Origin: Chitinophagales bacterium
GTDB lineage: Bacteria > Bacteroidota > Bacteroidia > Chitinophagales > UBA2359
Direction: 5' to 3'
Assembly (NCBI GenBank): GCA_041392475.1
Contig: JAWKLZ010000002.1
Location: forward strand, 1,248,501 to 1,312,500
DNA: 64,000 nucleotides
The position numbers and the translations under genes were made by a program. The first letter of the stretch is position 1. Each line of letters starts with the position of its first letter. The notes beneath the pieces are model-generated. The model ran no database searches and was not told the DNA's origin. It saw only the letters and a list, made by a program, of their open reading frames with translations. Positions 27,322 through 36,626 of the stretch are shown here, piece by piece.

Positions 27322-28236
27322 ATGAATTACCTATACGAGTTCGATATTCCCGAATTAAAAAAAATCCATAGGGGTAAAGTCCGGGATAGTTTTAGAGTGG
27401 ACGACAAACGAAGATTGATTGTGGTCAGCGATAGAATTTCAGCTTTTGACAGCAACTTGGAGAACCCTATTCCTTCAAAGGGAGCAGTTTTGAATGGCAT
27501 TACAAATTGGTGGTTCGAAAACACCAAACACATCCTTGACAACCATGTGATTAAAATGATTGGCACAAATGCCATGTTGGTCAAGGAAGCCATCCCCATT
27601 CGGGTCGAAATGGTGGTCAGAGGCTATATTTGTGGCAGCGTTTGGCGGGGATATGAAGAAGGAGACCGTACTTTTTCAGGCGCAAACGTACCTGATAACT
27701 TGACTAGGAACGCACCCTTTCCACAGCCGATTTTGACTCCAACGACTAAGGAAAAGAATGACCGCCCAATCACCCCTGACGAAATCGTGACCGAAGGTTG
27801 GACAACTACCGAACTATACAAACAGATGTCTGAGAAGGCTCTGGCTTTGTACGATTTTGGCTCAAAGGTAATGGAAGAACGAGGCTATATTCTGGTAGAT
27901 ACCAAATATGAATTTGGTTTGTTGGACGGAGAATTGATTCTAATAGATGAAATCCATACACCTGATTCTTCTCGTTTTTGGAGTGCAGAAGATTATGCCA
28001 AATCTCCTTCAACAGCAGCCCAAATTGACAAAGAATTTGTCCGTCAATGGATGTTGGCAAACAGAACTCCGGACGGCAATTTACCTTCTGTTTTGTCGGA
28101 TGAAGTCGTTGCAGAAGCGATTCAACGCTACCGCCATATTTATGAAACTTTGACGGGAAACCTATTGAAGGTAGATGAAACGGGGGATGCTTTGAAGCAG
28201 TTGAGGGAGAATTTGAAGAAGGAAGGGATTATTTAA
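27322..28236 (+). CDS. purC: SAICAR synthase
   Basis: A 304-residue phosphoribosylaminoimidazole-succinocarboxamide synthase, which ligates aspartate to CAIR with ATP in purine synthesis. It has KIHRGKVRDSF near 14-24, SDRISAFD near 36-43, the MVVRGYICGSVW block and DEIHTPDSSRFW. At about 300 residues it is the longer form shared with eukaryotes and many Bacteroidota, against about 240 in E. coli. purD starts 17 bp after its stop, giving a purCD operon. Confidence 0.96.
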   Translation: MNYLYEFDIPELKKIHRGKVRDSFRVDDKRRLIVVSDRISAFDSNLENPIPSKGAVLNGITNWWFENTKHILDNHVIKMIGTNAMLVKEAIPIRVEMVVRGYICGSVWRGYEEGDRTFSGANVPDNLTRNAPFPQPILTPTTKEKNDRPITPDEIVTEGWTTTELYKQMSEKALALYDFGSKVMEERGYILVDTKYEFGLLDGELILIDEIHTPDSSRFWSAEDYAKSPSTAAQIDKEFVRQWMLANRTPDGNLPSVLSDEVVAEAIQRYRHIYETLTGNLLKVDETGDALKQLRENLKKEGII

Positions 28237-28253
28237 AAAAATGAATTTTAACG

Positions 28254-29507
28254 ATGAACATAGCAATACTCGGCTCAGGCGGTCGTGAACACGCCTTAGA
28301 ATGGAAATTTTCTCAAAGCATAGGTGTGGAAAATGTATTTGTACTTCCTGGCAATGGAGGAACATACAACAATATGCCCATAGACCTTCAAAATTTTGCG
28401 GTGATTGAAGCCTTCTGCAAAACTGAAAACATAGGATTGATTTTTGTTGGCCCAGAAGCTCCTTTGGTTGGAGGAATTGTAGATTACTTCCAAAATCAAA
28501 ATAGTCCCATCAAAGTATTTGGTCCTTCTCAAAAAGCGGCAATGCTCGAAGGTTCAAAGATTTGGTCGAAGCAGTTTATGCAGAAATATGGCGTAGCAAC
28601 GGCTGATTTTTGGGTGTTTGAAAGTACCGAAGCTGCCAGACAAAAAATTGAAGAATTAGGCGGTGATTTGGTCATCAAATACGATGGTTTGGCAGGCGGC
28701 AAAGGTGTGTATGTGTGTGACAATGTTGAAGAAGCACTACAATCTTTGGAGGAGTTGCAAGCGAGTTATGGGGAGGATGCGGAGTTTTTGATTGAAACCA
28801 AACTCATTGGGCAGGAAATTTCTATTATTGGTTTTACAGATGGAAAAACCACCAAACTTCTTCACCCCTCCCAAGATCACAAACAACTCTTAGATGGCGA
28901 CAAAGGTCCAAATACGGGCGGTATGGGAGCATTTTGCCCTGTTTCTTGGTGTGATGCTCCCATGCTGCAAGATATCATCAATGCCGTGGTTTTGCCGACA
29001 ATAAATGGTATTCAAGCCGAAGATTTGGACTACAAAGGGGTGATTTATTATGGCTTAATGATGACCTCAGAAGGGCCAAAATTATTAGAATACAATGCTC
29101 GATTTGGCGACCCCGAAACAGAGGTTTTATTACCTTCTATGAAAAGTGATTTACTGCAATTGGTAATGGCTTGTTTTGATGGCAGTTTGGCAGATTTTCC
29201 ATTGGAATTGGCAGATGACTACTTTGTGGATGTGGTAATGACGGCTGGTGGTTATCCAAAAAAATATGAGAAAGGCAATGAAATTACTGGCTTAGAAGAC
29301 ATTAGTAGTGAGGCATTGGTTTTTCATGCAGGTACTTCAAATGGCGAAAATGGAGAAATTTTGACGAATGGCGGTCGGGTATTGAACATTATTGCAAGGG
29401 GTGAAAGCTTAGAAGAAGCCATTGAAGCAGCATATATTGAAGTGAAAAAAGTACATTTCAAAGATGCTTATTACCGAACAGATATTGGCAAACGTCCAAT
29501 TGTATAG
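28254..29507 (+). CDS. purD: Phosphoribosylamine-glycine ligase (GAR synthetase)
   Basis: A 417-residue ATP-grasp enzyme for the second step of purine synthesis, joining phosphoribosylamine and glycine. Visible are MNIAILGSGGREHAL at the N-terminus, the P-loop-like GLAGGKGV near 145-152, the HPSQDHKQLLDGDKGPNTGGMGAF block and the FGDPETEVLLP motif. Length is normal. It is the second gene of the purCD operon. Confidence 0.96.
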   Translation: MNIAILGSGGREHALEWKFSQSIGVENVFVLPGNGGTYNNMPIDLQNFAVIEAFCKTENIGLIFVGPEAPLVGGIVDYFQNQNSPIKVFGPSQKAAMLEGSKIWSKQFMQKYGVATADFWVFESTEAARQKIEELGGDLVIKYDGLAGGKGVYVCDNVEEALQSLEELQASYGEDAEFLIETKLIGQEISIIGFTDGKTTKLLHPSQDHKQLLDGDKGPNTGGMGAFCPVSWCDAPMLQDIINAVVLPTINGIQAEDLDYKGVIYYGLMMTSEGPKLLEYNARFGDPETEVLLPSMKSDLLQLVMACFDGSLADFPLELADDYFVDVVMTAGGYPKKYEKGNEITGLEDISSEALVFHAGTSNGENGEILTNGGRVLNIIARGESLEEAIEAAYIEVKKVHFKDAYYRTDIGKRPIV

Positions 29508-29602
29508 GAATTGGTCTGTTCATTTTTTTACACTAAAATAATTATCGAAAAATCTGTGTTCTTTCGCATTTTATAGGTTATTTTAGCAAAAAGTAAAATT
29601 CC

Positions 29603-30637
29603 ATGCGAAATGATTTGTTAAATGCGGACGACGAACATTTGAGTCCTCAAGATGAGTTGGTAGAAAGAACCCTCCGACCGCAATCTTTAAGCGATTTCAC
29701 AGGTCAGCCCCACATTATCGAAAACCTCGAAATTTTTATAAAAGCGGCCAAACTTCGGGGTGAAGAATTAGACCATGTATTGCTACATGGTCCTCCCGGT
29801 TTGGGAAAAACCACTTTGTCGCATATCATTGCCAATGAACTCGGCGTAGGAATCAAAATCACTTCAGGTCCTGTACTCGAAAAACCTGGCGATTTGGCAG
29901 GTTTGCTCACCAATTTGGAGGAAAACGATGTTTTGTTTATTGACGAAATTCACCGTTTGAGCATTACCATTGAAGAATATTTATATGCTGCAATGGAGGA
30001 TTTCACGATTGATATCATGATAGACAGTGGACCAAGCGCACGTTCTATACAATTGAGTCTAAACCCTTTCACACTTATTGGAGCAACGACTCGTTCAGGG
30101 CTTCTCTCCTCTCCTATGCGCTCTCGGTTTGGGATTACCTTTCGCATGGAATACTACGATGCCGAAACCCTCAAGGGCATCATCAAACGTTCGGCTGCTA
30201 TTTTACGCACGCCCATCACCGAAGACGGAGCGTATGAAATTGCCCGTCGTAGCCGTGGCACACCTCGTATTGCCAACGCTCTGCTACGTCGTGTGCGTGA
30301 TTTTGCCCAAATCAAGGGCAACGGAACAGTTGACTTAGAGATTGCGAAATTTGGTTTGAATGCGCTTCATGTGGACGAAAAAGGCTTGGATGAAATGGAC
30401 AACCGTATTTTGACCACCATCATCGAAAAATTTAGAGGTGGCCCTGTGGGAATCAATACGATAGCAATGTCGGTCGGTGAAGAGTCTGGAACGATTGAAG
30501 AGGTATACGAACCTTTCTTGGTGCAAGAAGGCTATATCAAACGCACGCCACGAGGTCGAGAAGTGACGGCTTTGGCGTATGAACACCTGGGAAAAGTGCC
30601 TCCTGGTCAGACGTTGGATTTGTTTTCGGGAGTCTGA
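29603..30637 (+). CDS. ruvB: Holliday-junction branch-migration helicase RuvB
   Basis: A 344-residue RuvB AAA+ motor that drives branch migration with RuvA. Walker A GPPGLGKT is at 63-70, Walker B LFIDEIHR near 112-119, sensor I GATTRSG, and the arginine finger region SPMRSRFG. A winged-helix domain follows. Length is normal and the N-terminus is complete. ruvA and ruvC are not adjacent. It is the third recombination gene in the window, after the AddB-like gene and recR. Confidence 0.97.
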   Translation: MRNDLLNADDEHLSPQDELVERTLRPQSLSDFTGQPHIIENLEIFIKAAKLRGEELDHVLLHGPPGLGKTTLSHIIANELGVGIKITSGPVLEKPGDLAGLLTNLEENDVLFIDEIHRLSITIEEYLYAAMEDFTIDIMIDSGPSARSIQLSLNPFTLIGATTRSGLLSSPMRSRFGITFRMEYYDAETLKGIIKRSAAILRTPITEDGAYEIARRSRGTPRIANALLRRVRDFAQIKGNGTVDLEIAKFGLNALHVDEKGLDEMDNRILTTIIEKFRGGPVGINTIAMSVGEESGTIEEVYEPFLVQEGYIKRTPRGREVTALAYEHLGKVPPGQTLDLFSGV

Positions 30638-30717
30638 TATGTTTTTTAAACATAGAAGCACAGAGTTTTCGTTATCAAAAAGATTCATTCAGTATCATCT
30701 AACTCTAAAAATCTCAC

Positions 30718-30725
30718 TATTTTTG
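30718..30725 (+). promoter_or_regulatory. Candidate -7 element upstream of the RelE-UvrD fusion gene
   Basis: TATTTTTG matches TAnnTTTG and lies 50 bp before the start at 30776. It would give the gene its own promoter, separate from ruvB. No -33 TTTG is visible. Confidence 0.42.
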
Positions 30726-30775
30726 TATAAATTAAACATATTAGCGTCCAAACATCTTAACACAACCAATAGACA

Positions 30776-33439
30776 ATGAGCGACTTAAAAATATTGTACT
30801 ACAACGAACTCGATACCAAAGGCGTAAAACAACAATTCAAACGGGTAGAAGGCTTTTTGCAGAAGGGTGATTTCAAATCAGCTGAAGTAAAGAAAATGCC
30901 CAATACAGATTTTTATCGCGCCAAATTAGACCACACCAACCGTTTGCTCTTCAAATTCGCTCAGTATCAAGATGAAACCTACCTTTTGCTGTTGGAAGTG
31001 ATACACAATCACGCCTATGATAAATCCAAGTTTTTGAGAGGGGCAGAAGTCAAGGAAGAGCAATTTCAGCCCGTTCCAAATTTGGTCAGCATTGAAGATG
31101 AGGATGTCAAAAAGATGGTTTATATCAACCGTCAATACAACAGCTTTCACGTATTGGACAAAATTATTTCATTGGATGGTGAGCAGCAAGCTATTTTTTC
31201 TTTGCCTACTCCATTGATTATCATAGGTTCGGCGGGAAGTGGTAAGACGGCTTTGACACTCGAAAAAATGAAATACCTCAAGGGGAATATCGCCTATATG
31301 TCTCTCTCACCTTATTTGGTCGAAAATTCTCAAAACATATATTACTCCAACAACTACGAAAACGAAAAACAAGAAGTTGATTTTCTTTCTTTTAGAGAAT
31401 ATCTGGAAAGTATTCAATTGCCGAAAGGCAAAGAAATTGTCTTCAAAGACTTTGAACGCTGGTACAATCGCTACAAACAGGCGGTCAAAATCAAGGAAAG
31501 CTATAAGTTGTTTGAAGAATTTAAAGGTGTATTGACAGGTTCAATTGTGGATAAACCCTATTTAAGCCGAGAAGATTACCTCAATTTGGGTGTGCGTCAG
31601 TCTATTTTTTTGGACAAAGAACGACCAATTGTATATGATGTTTTTGAAAAATATTTAGACTATTTGAAGGAAGGCAAATACTACGACTCCAATATTGTAG
31701 CTTTTGAACATTTAGAAAAAGTGTCTCCAAAATACGATTTTTTGGTGGTAGATGAGGTGCAGGATTTCACCAATGTTCAGTTGAAACTCATGCTACAATC
31801 TTTGAAGAATCAAGCCACTAATTTTATTTTGAGTGGTGACTCCAACCAAATTGTGCATCCCAATTTCTTTTCTTGGTCGCAGTTGAAGAGTATGTTTTTC
31901 CAAAGCAGTTTGAAGGGAACGCTTATCCGAATTTTGAAGACCAACTACCGCAATTCTCAAAAAATCACCACTTTATCCAATAATTTATTGAAGATTAAGA
32001 ACGCTCGCTTTGGTTCGATAGACAAAGAAAGCACTTATTTGATTGATACCGTTTCGGAAACAAAGGGCGAGATTAATTTTTACCAAGAAAGCGATGCCAT
32101 CAAAAAAGAATTGAATACCAAGACACAAGGTTCTGCAAAATTTGCGGTTTTGGTAATGAACAATGAGGAAAAATCTACGGTTAGCAAATACTTCAATACT
32201 CCTCTCCTATTTTCGATTCAAGAAGCAAAAGGTTTGGAGTATGAAAACATCATTCTCTTCAATTTTATCTCCAATTACGACAAAGAGTTTCGGCACATTA
32301 CAGACGGTGTAACAGACCAAGATTTGCTGGACGAAAACATGCAGTTCGGACGAGCAAAGGACAAAACCAACAAAGAATTGGAGGCTTACAAGTTTTACAT
32401 CAACTCTCTTTATGTGGCTTTTACGAGAGGCGTGAAAAATATCTATGTCATTGAAAAATCCAAAAAACACAAGATATTGACGCTTTTGGATGTCACGCAG
32501 GTACAGGAAAAGGTGACAATGGAGGAACAAAAATCAGATGCGAATGAATGGTTGGCGGAAGCTCGAAGGTTAGAATTGCAGGGAAAGCACGAACAGGCTC
32601 AGAGAATTAGAGATAAAATCAAAGGAATTGAATTTGTCAGTCCCGAAGAGGTGGAGGAATGGAAGCGAATGGCTTATCCGCCCAACTTCAGCAGTGGTGC
32701 ACAGAAGAAACTTTTTGCCTATGCCAAAGACCGCATGGATTTTGAGATTTTGGAACAACTCGAAAGATTGGGATTGAAGGAAGCTAAAAAACACTTGAAC
32801 GTTTTTGCGAATGATCGTCGCAGATTTGAAAAAATCATTCAAATGGATTACTTCAATGATGTGAGACGCATGGTAGAAAAATATGGAGTGGCTTTCACGA
32901 CCTTAGAGGGTGAAACGGTTTTGATGGCAGCTGCTAAGAACGGAAGTATTCGCACGCTTAATTTTGCATTGGAGCAGGAAATAGACAAAACAAAGGTCAA
33001 TAAAGAGGGTTTGACTGCTCTTCAACTGGTGATTCGCTCGTATGATCGAGAAAAATTGAAGTACAACGACTTGCAGAAAATTTATCCTCAATTAATGACT
33101 CCTTATCTCAAAGTTCAAACCGAAGATAAAATCATCAAAATCAACAAGTCTTCGATGGAATACTTCTTGGTGAATTATATGAAGGCGGTTATCGGCGATA
33201 TTGTAGATGTGAACGATCCACCAAGTATGCGGGGCATGAAAATGGACGATTTTATGATTTTGATTGAGGATATGCCCGACATTATTCTGCCTGAATACCG
33301 CCGCAAGCGTCAATATGTTAATTCTATTCTTGCAAAAAATGAAGTGGATAGAAATGACCCTTACAATCGTCTTCTCTTCAAACGGGTATCAAGGGGCTGT
33401 TACAACTTCAATCCTAAGATGAAGATTTCTTATAAGTAG
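30776..33439 (+). CDS. RelE-like / UvrD-type helicase / ankyrin-repeat fusion protein
   Basis: An 887-residue cytoplasmic protein in three parts. Residues 1-90 resemble a RelE/ParE toxin fold (FYRAKLDHTNRLLF, then LLLEVIHNHAYDKSKF). Residues 135-590 form an SF1A helicase: Walker A GSAGSGKT at 151-158, DEVQDF near 326, LSGDSNQIV, a TNYRNSQ block, QEAKGLEYENI and VAFTRG. A charged linker leads to ankyrin-like repeats near 705-770 (GETVLMAAAKNGSIRTLNFAL, then KEGLTALQLVI) and a C-terminal domain I do not recognise. It lacks the large 1B/2B insertions of true UvrD/Rep. The layout suggests a nucleic-acid-sensing or defence role instead of general repair. That role is inference. Confidence 0.75.
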   Translation: MSDLKILYYNELDTKGVKQQFKRVEGFLQKGDFKSAEVKKMPNTDFYRAKLDHTNRLLFKFAQYQDETYLLLLEVIHNHAYDKSKFLRGAEVKEEQFQPVPNLVSIEDEDVKKMVYINRQYNSFHVLDKIISLDGEQQAIFSLPTPLIIIGSAGSGKTALTLEKMKYLKGNIAYMSLSPYLVENSQNIYYSNNYENEKQEVDFLSFREYLESIQLPKGKEIVFKDFERWYNRYKQAVKIKESYKLFEEFKGVLTGSIVDKPYLSREDYLNLGVRQSIFLDKERPIVYDVFEKYLDYLKEGKYYDSNIVAFEHLEKVSPKYDFLVVDEVQDFTNVQLKLMLQSLKNQATNFILSGDSNQIVHPNFFSWSQLKSMFFQSSLKGTLIRILKTNYRNSQKITTLSNNLLKIKNARFGSIDKESTYLIDTVSETKGEINFYQESDAIKKELNTKTQGSAKFAVLVMNNEEKSTVSKYFNTPLLFSIQEAKGLEYENIILFNFISNYDKEFRHITDGVTDQDLLDENMQFGRAKDKTNKELEAYKFYINSLYVAFTRGVKNIYVIEKSKKHKILTLLDVTQVQEKVTMEEQKSDANEWLAEARRLELQGKHEQAQRIRDKIKGIEFVSPEEVEEWKRMAYPPNFSSGAQKKLFAYAKDRMDFEILEQLERLGLKEAKKHLNVFANDRRRFEKIIQMDYFNDVRRMVEKYGVAFTTLEGETVLMAAAKNGSIRTLNFALEQEIDKTKVNKEGLTALQLVIRSYDREKLKYNDLQKIYPQLMTPYLKVQTEDKIIKINKSSMEYFLVNYMKAVIGDIVDVNDPPSMRGMKMDDFMILIEDMPDIILPEYRRKRQYVNSILAKNEVDRNDPYNRLLFKRVSRGCYNFNPKMKISYK

Positions 33440-33482
33440 TTGAAGTTATTCAGATTTGGACTTCGTTAGCTTCAAAAAGGTA

Positions 33483-33516
33483 TGTTTACATTCTTGTAAA
33501 AGTAAGAATGTAAACA
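33483..33516. terminator. Hairpin between convergent genes
   Basis: TGTTTACATTCTT (33483-33495) pairs perfectly over 13 bp with 33504-33516 around an 8-nt loop. It separates the helicase fusion gene (stop 33439) from the minus-strand aspartoacylase-like gene (stop 33521). On the minus strand a five-T run follows after a few bases. Confidence 0.65.
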
Positions 33517-33520
33517 CATA

Positions 33521-34480
33521 TCATTCTATCTCTTTGACGATAAAAAACCCATCTTTTCCTTGAGCTTGATACAAGGGCATCAGCATAATACCGCTAAATG
33601 GCGCACGGATTTCACCTCCTTTGTCATACGCCAATAATTGCCCTTCTTCTACTTCCTGAAAGTTGTCAAACCCTTCAATCATCTTGAAACAATCTTCTGG
33701 CTGAATAGCATGACGGTATTCATACTCCACAGTGCGAGGCAAACCTTCCCCCAATTCGTACAACAGTTCTTTGTGGTTCTCAAAAAAGGGAATTTCTGTA
33801 GCTTCTATGCAACCTATATATACCAAAAGTTGCCAAATCGCTGAAATAGTTCTGGTTACAGAACTCTCTGCATCATGTTGTCCTGCCTCAAAACAAAAAG
33901 ACTCCAATCCTAAACCACTGAAATAATTGAGTGTTGTTCCCGATATAGCTTTATCGAAGCCCATAATGACAGGCACCCCCAAACTTTCGGCCAGAGTACG
34001 GCTGTTTCCCATTGAAGTCGCAATCGAATAAGCTACCCCATCGGCAGAAGTCGTATGTAAATCCATTAATATCACCCGTCTATTTAGAGGGTGAGAAATG
34101 ATTTGCCCTAAGATTTCTAATAATTCTTTTTGCTCTTTATCCTCTTCTCTTAGCTGGTTTTTTGGAGTCTCATTGATGCGCTTTAAATTATCCAAACCCC
34201 ATTGCCTGTTCAAATCTTTGGAGAGAAACCTTTTTTGCTTTGAAAATGCCTCTAGATTTCCTATGAGTCCAATCATTTCTCCTGATATGGGTAAATTACA
34301 CTGCTTCAATTGATGAAATACCGTTTGAAGTGCTTTTACTCCTGCAGGTTCATTACCATGAATAGCCCCCATCAAAATCAATAGGGGCCCTTCTTGATTG
34401 TTGGTATAATTTCCAATAATTCGTTTTTGAGCATTGATAGAGATATTTATCTCTTGTTCCCCAAACATTGTGGTTCTCAT
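33521..34480 (-). CDS. Succinylglutamate desuccinylase/aspartoacylase-family zinc hydrolase
   Basis: A 319-residue M14-related amidohydrolase. The ATG at 34480 (MRTTMFGEQEINIS) is preferred; an in-frame GTG at 34489 would overlap the upstream gene by 4 bp. Zinc ligands appear in GAIHGNEPAG (His and Glu) and MDLHTTS (His), and the catalytic Glu lies in FEAGQHD. The C-terminal part has the lid-like strand region (GEIRAPFSGIMLMP). Family members remove acyl groups from N-acyl amino acids. The gene follows the GCS2/CBS gene by 5 bp, so the pair probably makes and cleaves related amide-linked compounds. Confidence 0.85.
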   Translation of the reverse strand: MRTTMFGEQEINISINAQKRIIGNYTNNQEGPLLILMGAIHGNEPAGVKALQTVFHQLKQCNLPISGEMIGLIGNLEAFSKQKRFLSKDLNRQWGLDNLKRINETPKNQLREEDKEQKELLEILGQIISHPLNRRVILMDLHTTSADGVAYSIATSMGNSRTLAESLGVPVIMGFDKAISGTTLNYFSGLGLESFCFEAGQHDAESSVTRTISAIWQLLVYIGCIEATEIPFFENHKELLYELGEGLPRTVEYEYRHAIQPEDCFKMIEGFDNFQEVEEGQLLAYDKGGEIRAPFSGIMLMPLYQAQGKDGFFIVKEIE

Positions 34481-34485
34481 CTTAA

Positions 34486-36438
34486 TCACTTTTTTTCTTG
34501 TGCATTCTTCACTTTGAAGTGCTTATAAGTTAATCGCCCAATCACCTTGTGGTAATCCTGTTCTGTAATAATTCCCATCAATTGATCATCCTGAACTACT
34601 GGCAAACATCCAATTCCTTCTTCTTGCATGATTTCCAGTGCTTTACTAATGGGTTCGCTCGGCTTGACAACAACGGGATTTTTTATCATCAACTCTTTGA
34701 CCAATGCAGAACGCTTTGTTTCACCATTCTCATTATTGCGGTAACACTCCAACAAGTATCTCCTCAAAATGCGGGAGGTCATCAACCCCACAAGTTGACC
34801 ATCCTTGTCTTCAACAGGAACATATCTAAGTTTGCCCCAGTTCATCATATCGCCTACCAATTCAAATACGTCTTCTTCTTGTACGGTCATCAAATCTGTC
34901 TCCATAAAATCTTCCACCAAAAAAGAGTGAGGTTCCCATCCATTCAAGTCTGTTTCGTCTGCCAAAGACCATTTGTGTACAGGATTCTTCATCAATTGTT
35001 GACGGTGCATAGACGCAGTAATCGCAGTGATTGCTTCCTTTGAAGACACTTGTTTGGTCAGTTTTGCATAAGATTTCAACATCCAATTCGACCCATTGAG
35101 ATTGGTTTCAGCCCTTTCTTCAATGACATTCAAATACATATCAATATCTTTTTTATCTATATTTGCCTTTTGCAGTCCTTCTCTGGCAATTGGAATCAAT
35201 TCTTTTATCAACAATTCAGAAGCATTGATAGGCTTATCCAAACCAACCCAGTTAAACTTCGAATTCATACCACTCCTACAAGCCAATAAGAAATTAGCCT
35301 GTGCATCATCAAAATCCATTTCTTTTGAAATATCTTTGTACTGATCTCCAAAACCATTCATCAATCCCAGCCAAAGTGCGGCGTTTGCCATTTCATCTTT
35401 CACAGTAGGTCCTGATGGCAACACCCTGTTTTCTATCCGTAAATGTGGTACTCCATTCGCCACTCCATAACAAGGTCTGTTCCAACGATACACCGTAGAA
35501 TTGTGTACCAAAAGTGAGTCCAAAATTGGAATTTTACCTTCCTCCAATTCCAATAAAGGATCAGGAGTTTGAAGCGAACTTCCCAACAATACCCGAAACC
35601 TCATGATGTCTTCTTTGTAAATTTCAAGGATAGAATTTTTAACCCATTGATTTCCAAACATCACTCTTGCGCTTTTGTTGCGCAAATGCCGTCCACTTAT
35701 ACGGGTATCTACTGCCTGTTGAAACAGAGCAATCCGTGTTTCGTGCCAAAGTCGCTTACCAAATAACATAGGAGAATTGGTTGCAATCGCCAAAGCAGGC
35801 CCTGCAATTGCTTGTGCAGTATTGTACTTAGAAGCAAAATCTTCGGGTGTCACCTGCAAATGTACCTGAAAACCTGTATTGCACGCCTCCAACATAGGTG
35901 AATCATGCTTTGCCATCAAATGGTCTATTCCTCTGATATTCAATTCCAAGTCTTTCTTACCCCTCAAATCACTGATAGCATACATTAATGCTTTGTAGCG
36001 TTCAATCGGCGTAATACTATCCATAGATAAATCCAATCGACTAACTGTTGGCAAAATACCAGTCAGAATAATATGGTTGCCCATTTTTTCCGCCTCTTGA
36101 ATAGCCAAATCTACCAAGAATTGAATATTTTTATCCATTTGACTCAAGCAGTTGCCTGTAAAAATCAGAGGATGAACATTCGCTTCAAGATTAAACTGTG
36201 CTAGTTCGGTAGTGAATAACTCATGGTTGATATTCTTCAATAGTTCCAGATTTACTTTAGCTGGCTTCCAATCTTGATTCACAACACACATTTCCTGCTC
36301 TGCCCCAATTCTGATGGGTTCTTTCTCAAACATATCGGACTCTATCATCTTGTCTAAAGCCCGGACATCTTTCAAAATATTGACTACAAAATTTTGAAGC
36401 TCTTTTTTAGTAGGTAGTTTAACTTTTTCGCTGCCCAT
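34486..36438 (-). CDS. Glutamate-cysteine-ligase-like (GCS2) enzyme fused to a CBS pair
   Basis: A 650-residue fusion. Residues 1-430 resemble the GCS2 carboxylate-amine ligase family: RIGAEQEMCVV at 43-53 with the conserved Glu47 and Glu49, NLEANVHP, a CNTGFQVHLQV metal/substrate block, and HLRIENRVLPSGPTVKDE. Residues about 510-640 are two CBS motifs (GKLRYVPVEDKDGQLVGLMTS and GIGCLPVVQDDQLMGIIT), which should bind adenine nucleotides and gate activity. It could make gamma-glutamylcysteine or another amide. The tight link to an aspartoacylase-like hydrolase points to a dedicated metabolite or peptide-modification pathway instead of plain glutathione synthesis. Confidence 0.82.
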   Translation of the reverse strand: MGSEKVKLPTKKELQNFVVNILKDVRALDKMIESDMFEKEPIRIGAEQEMCVVNQDWKPAKVNLELLKNINHELFTTELAQFNLEANVHPLIFTGNCLSQMDKNIQFLVDLAIQEAEKMGNHIILTGILPTVSRLDLSMDSITPIERYKALMYAISDLRGKKDLELNIRGIDHLMAKHDSPMLEACNTGFQVHLQVTPEDFASKYNTAQAIAGPALAIATNSPMLFGKRLWHETRIALFQQAVDTRISGRHLRNKSARVMFGNQWVKNSILEIYKEDIMRFRVLLGSSLQTPDPLLELEEGKIPILDSLLVHNSTVYRWNRPCYGVANGVPHLRIENRVLPSGPTVKDEMANAALWLGLMNGFGDQYKDISKEMDFDDAQANFLLACRSGMNSKFNWVGLDKPINASELLIKELIPIAREGLQKANIDKKDIDMYLNVIEERAETNLNGSNWMLKSYAKLTKQVSSKEAITAITASMHRQQLMKNPVHKWSLADETDLNGWEPHSFLVEDFMETDLMTVQEEDVFELVGDMMNWGKLRYVPVEDKDGQLVGLMTSRILRRYLLECYRNNENGETKRSALVKELMIKNPVVVKPSEPISKALEIMQEEGIGCLPVVQDDQLMGIITEQDYHKVIGRLTYKHFKVKNAQEKK

Positions 36439-36531
36439 TGTATCCTGTTTTTAGTGATTCACATTTATGATTCCCAAGTTATCATTTTTTTCAAATTACC
36501 CAAAACTTTTATTAAAAGTCTATAAAAAACG

Positions 36532-36565
36532 AAAAGCCTGCAACACATAAGTGTTACAGGCTTTT
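36532..36565 (-). terminator. Strong terminator after the giant adhesin gene
   Basis: AAAAGCCTG-C-AACAC pairs with GTGTT-A-CAGGCTTTT around the loop ATAA (one C/A mismatch). On the minus strand the stem is followed by CGTTTTTT, a good Rho-independent terminator. It insulates the GCS2/CBS gene from the adhesin transcript. Confidence 0.82.
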
Positions 36566-36578
36566 CTATTCAGAATAA

Positions 36579-36602
36579 GTAGTTCCGAAAAATCGGAACT
36601 AC
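36579..36602 (-). terminator. Second hairpin of a tandem pair after the adhesin gene
   Basis: GTAGTTCCGA (36579-36588) pairs perfectly over 10 bp with TCGGAACTAC (36593-36602), loop AAAA, only 24 bp beyond the adhesin stop codon. It has no strong T tract, so it may serve as an mRNA 3' end stabiliser in front of the true terminator at 36532-36565. Confidence 0.6.
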
Positions 36603-36626
36603 CTATGTGTCATCTATTTATCAGGA

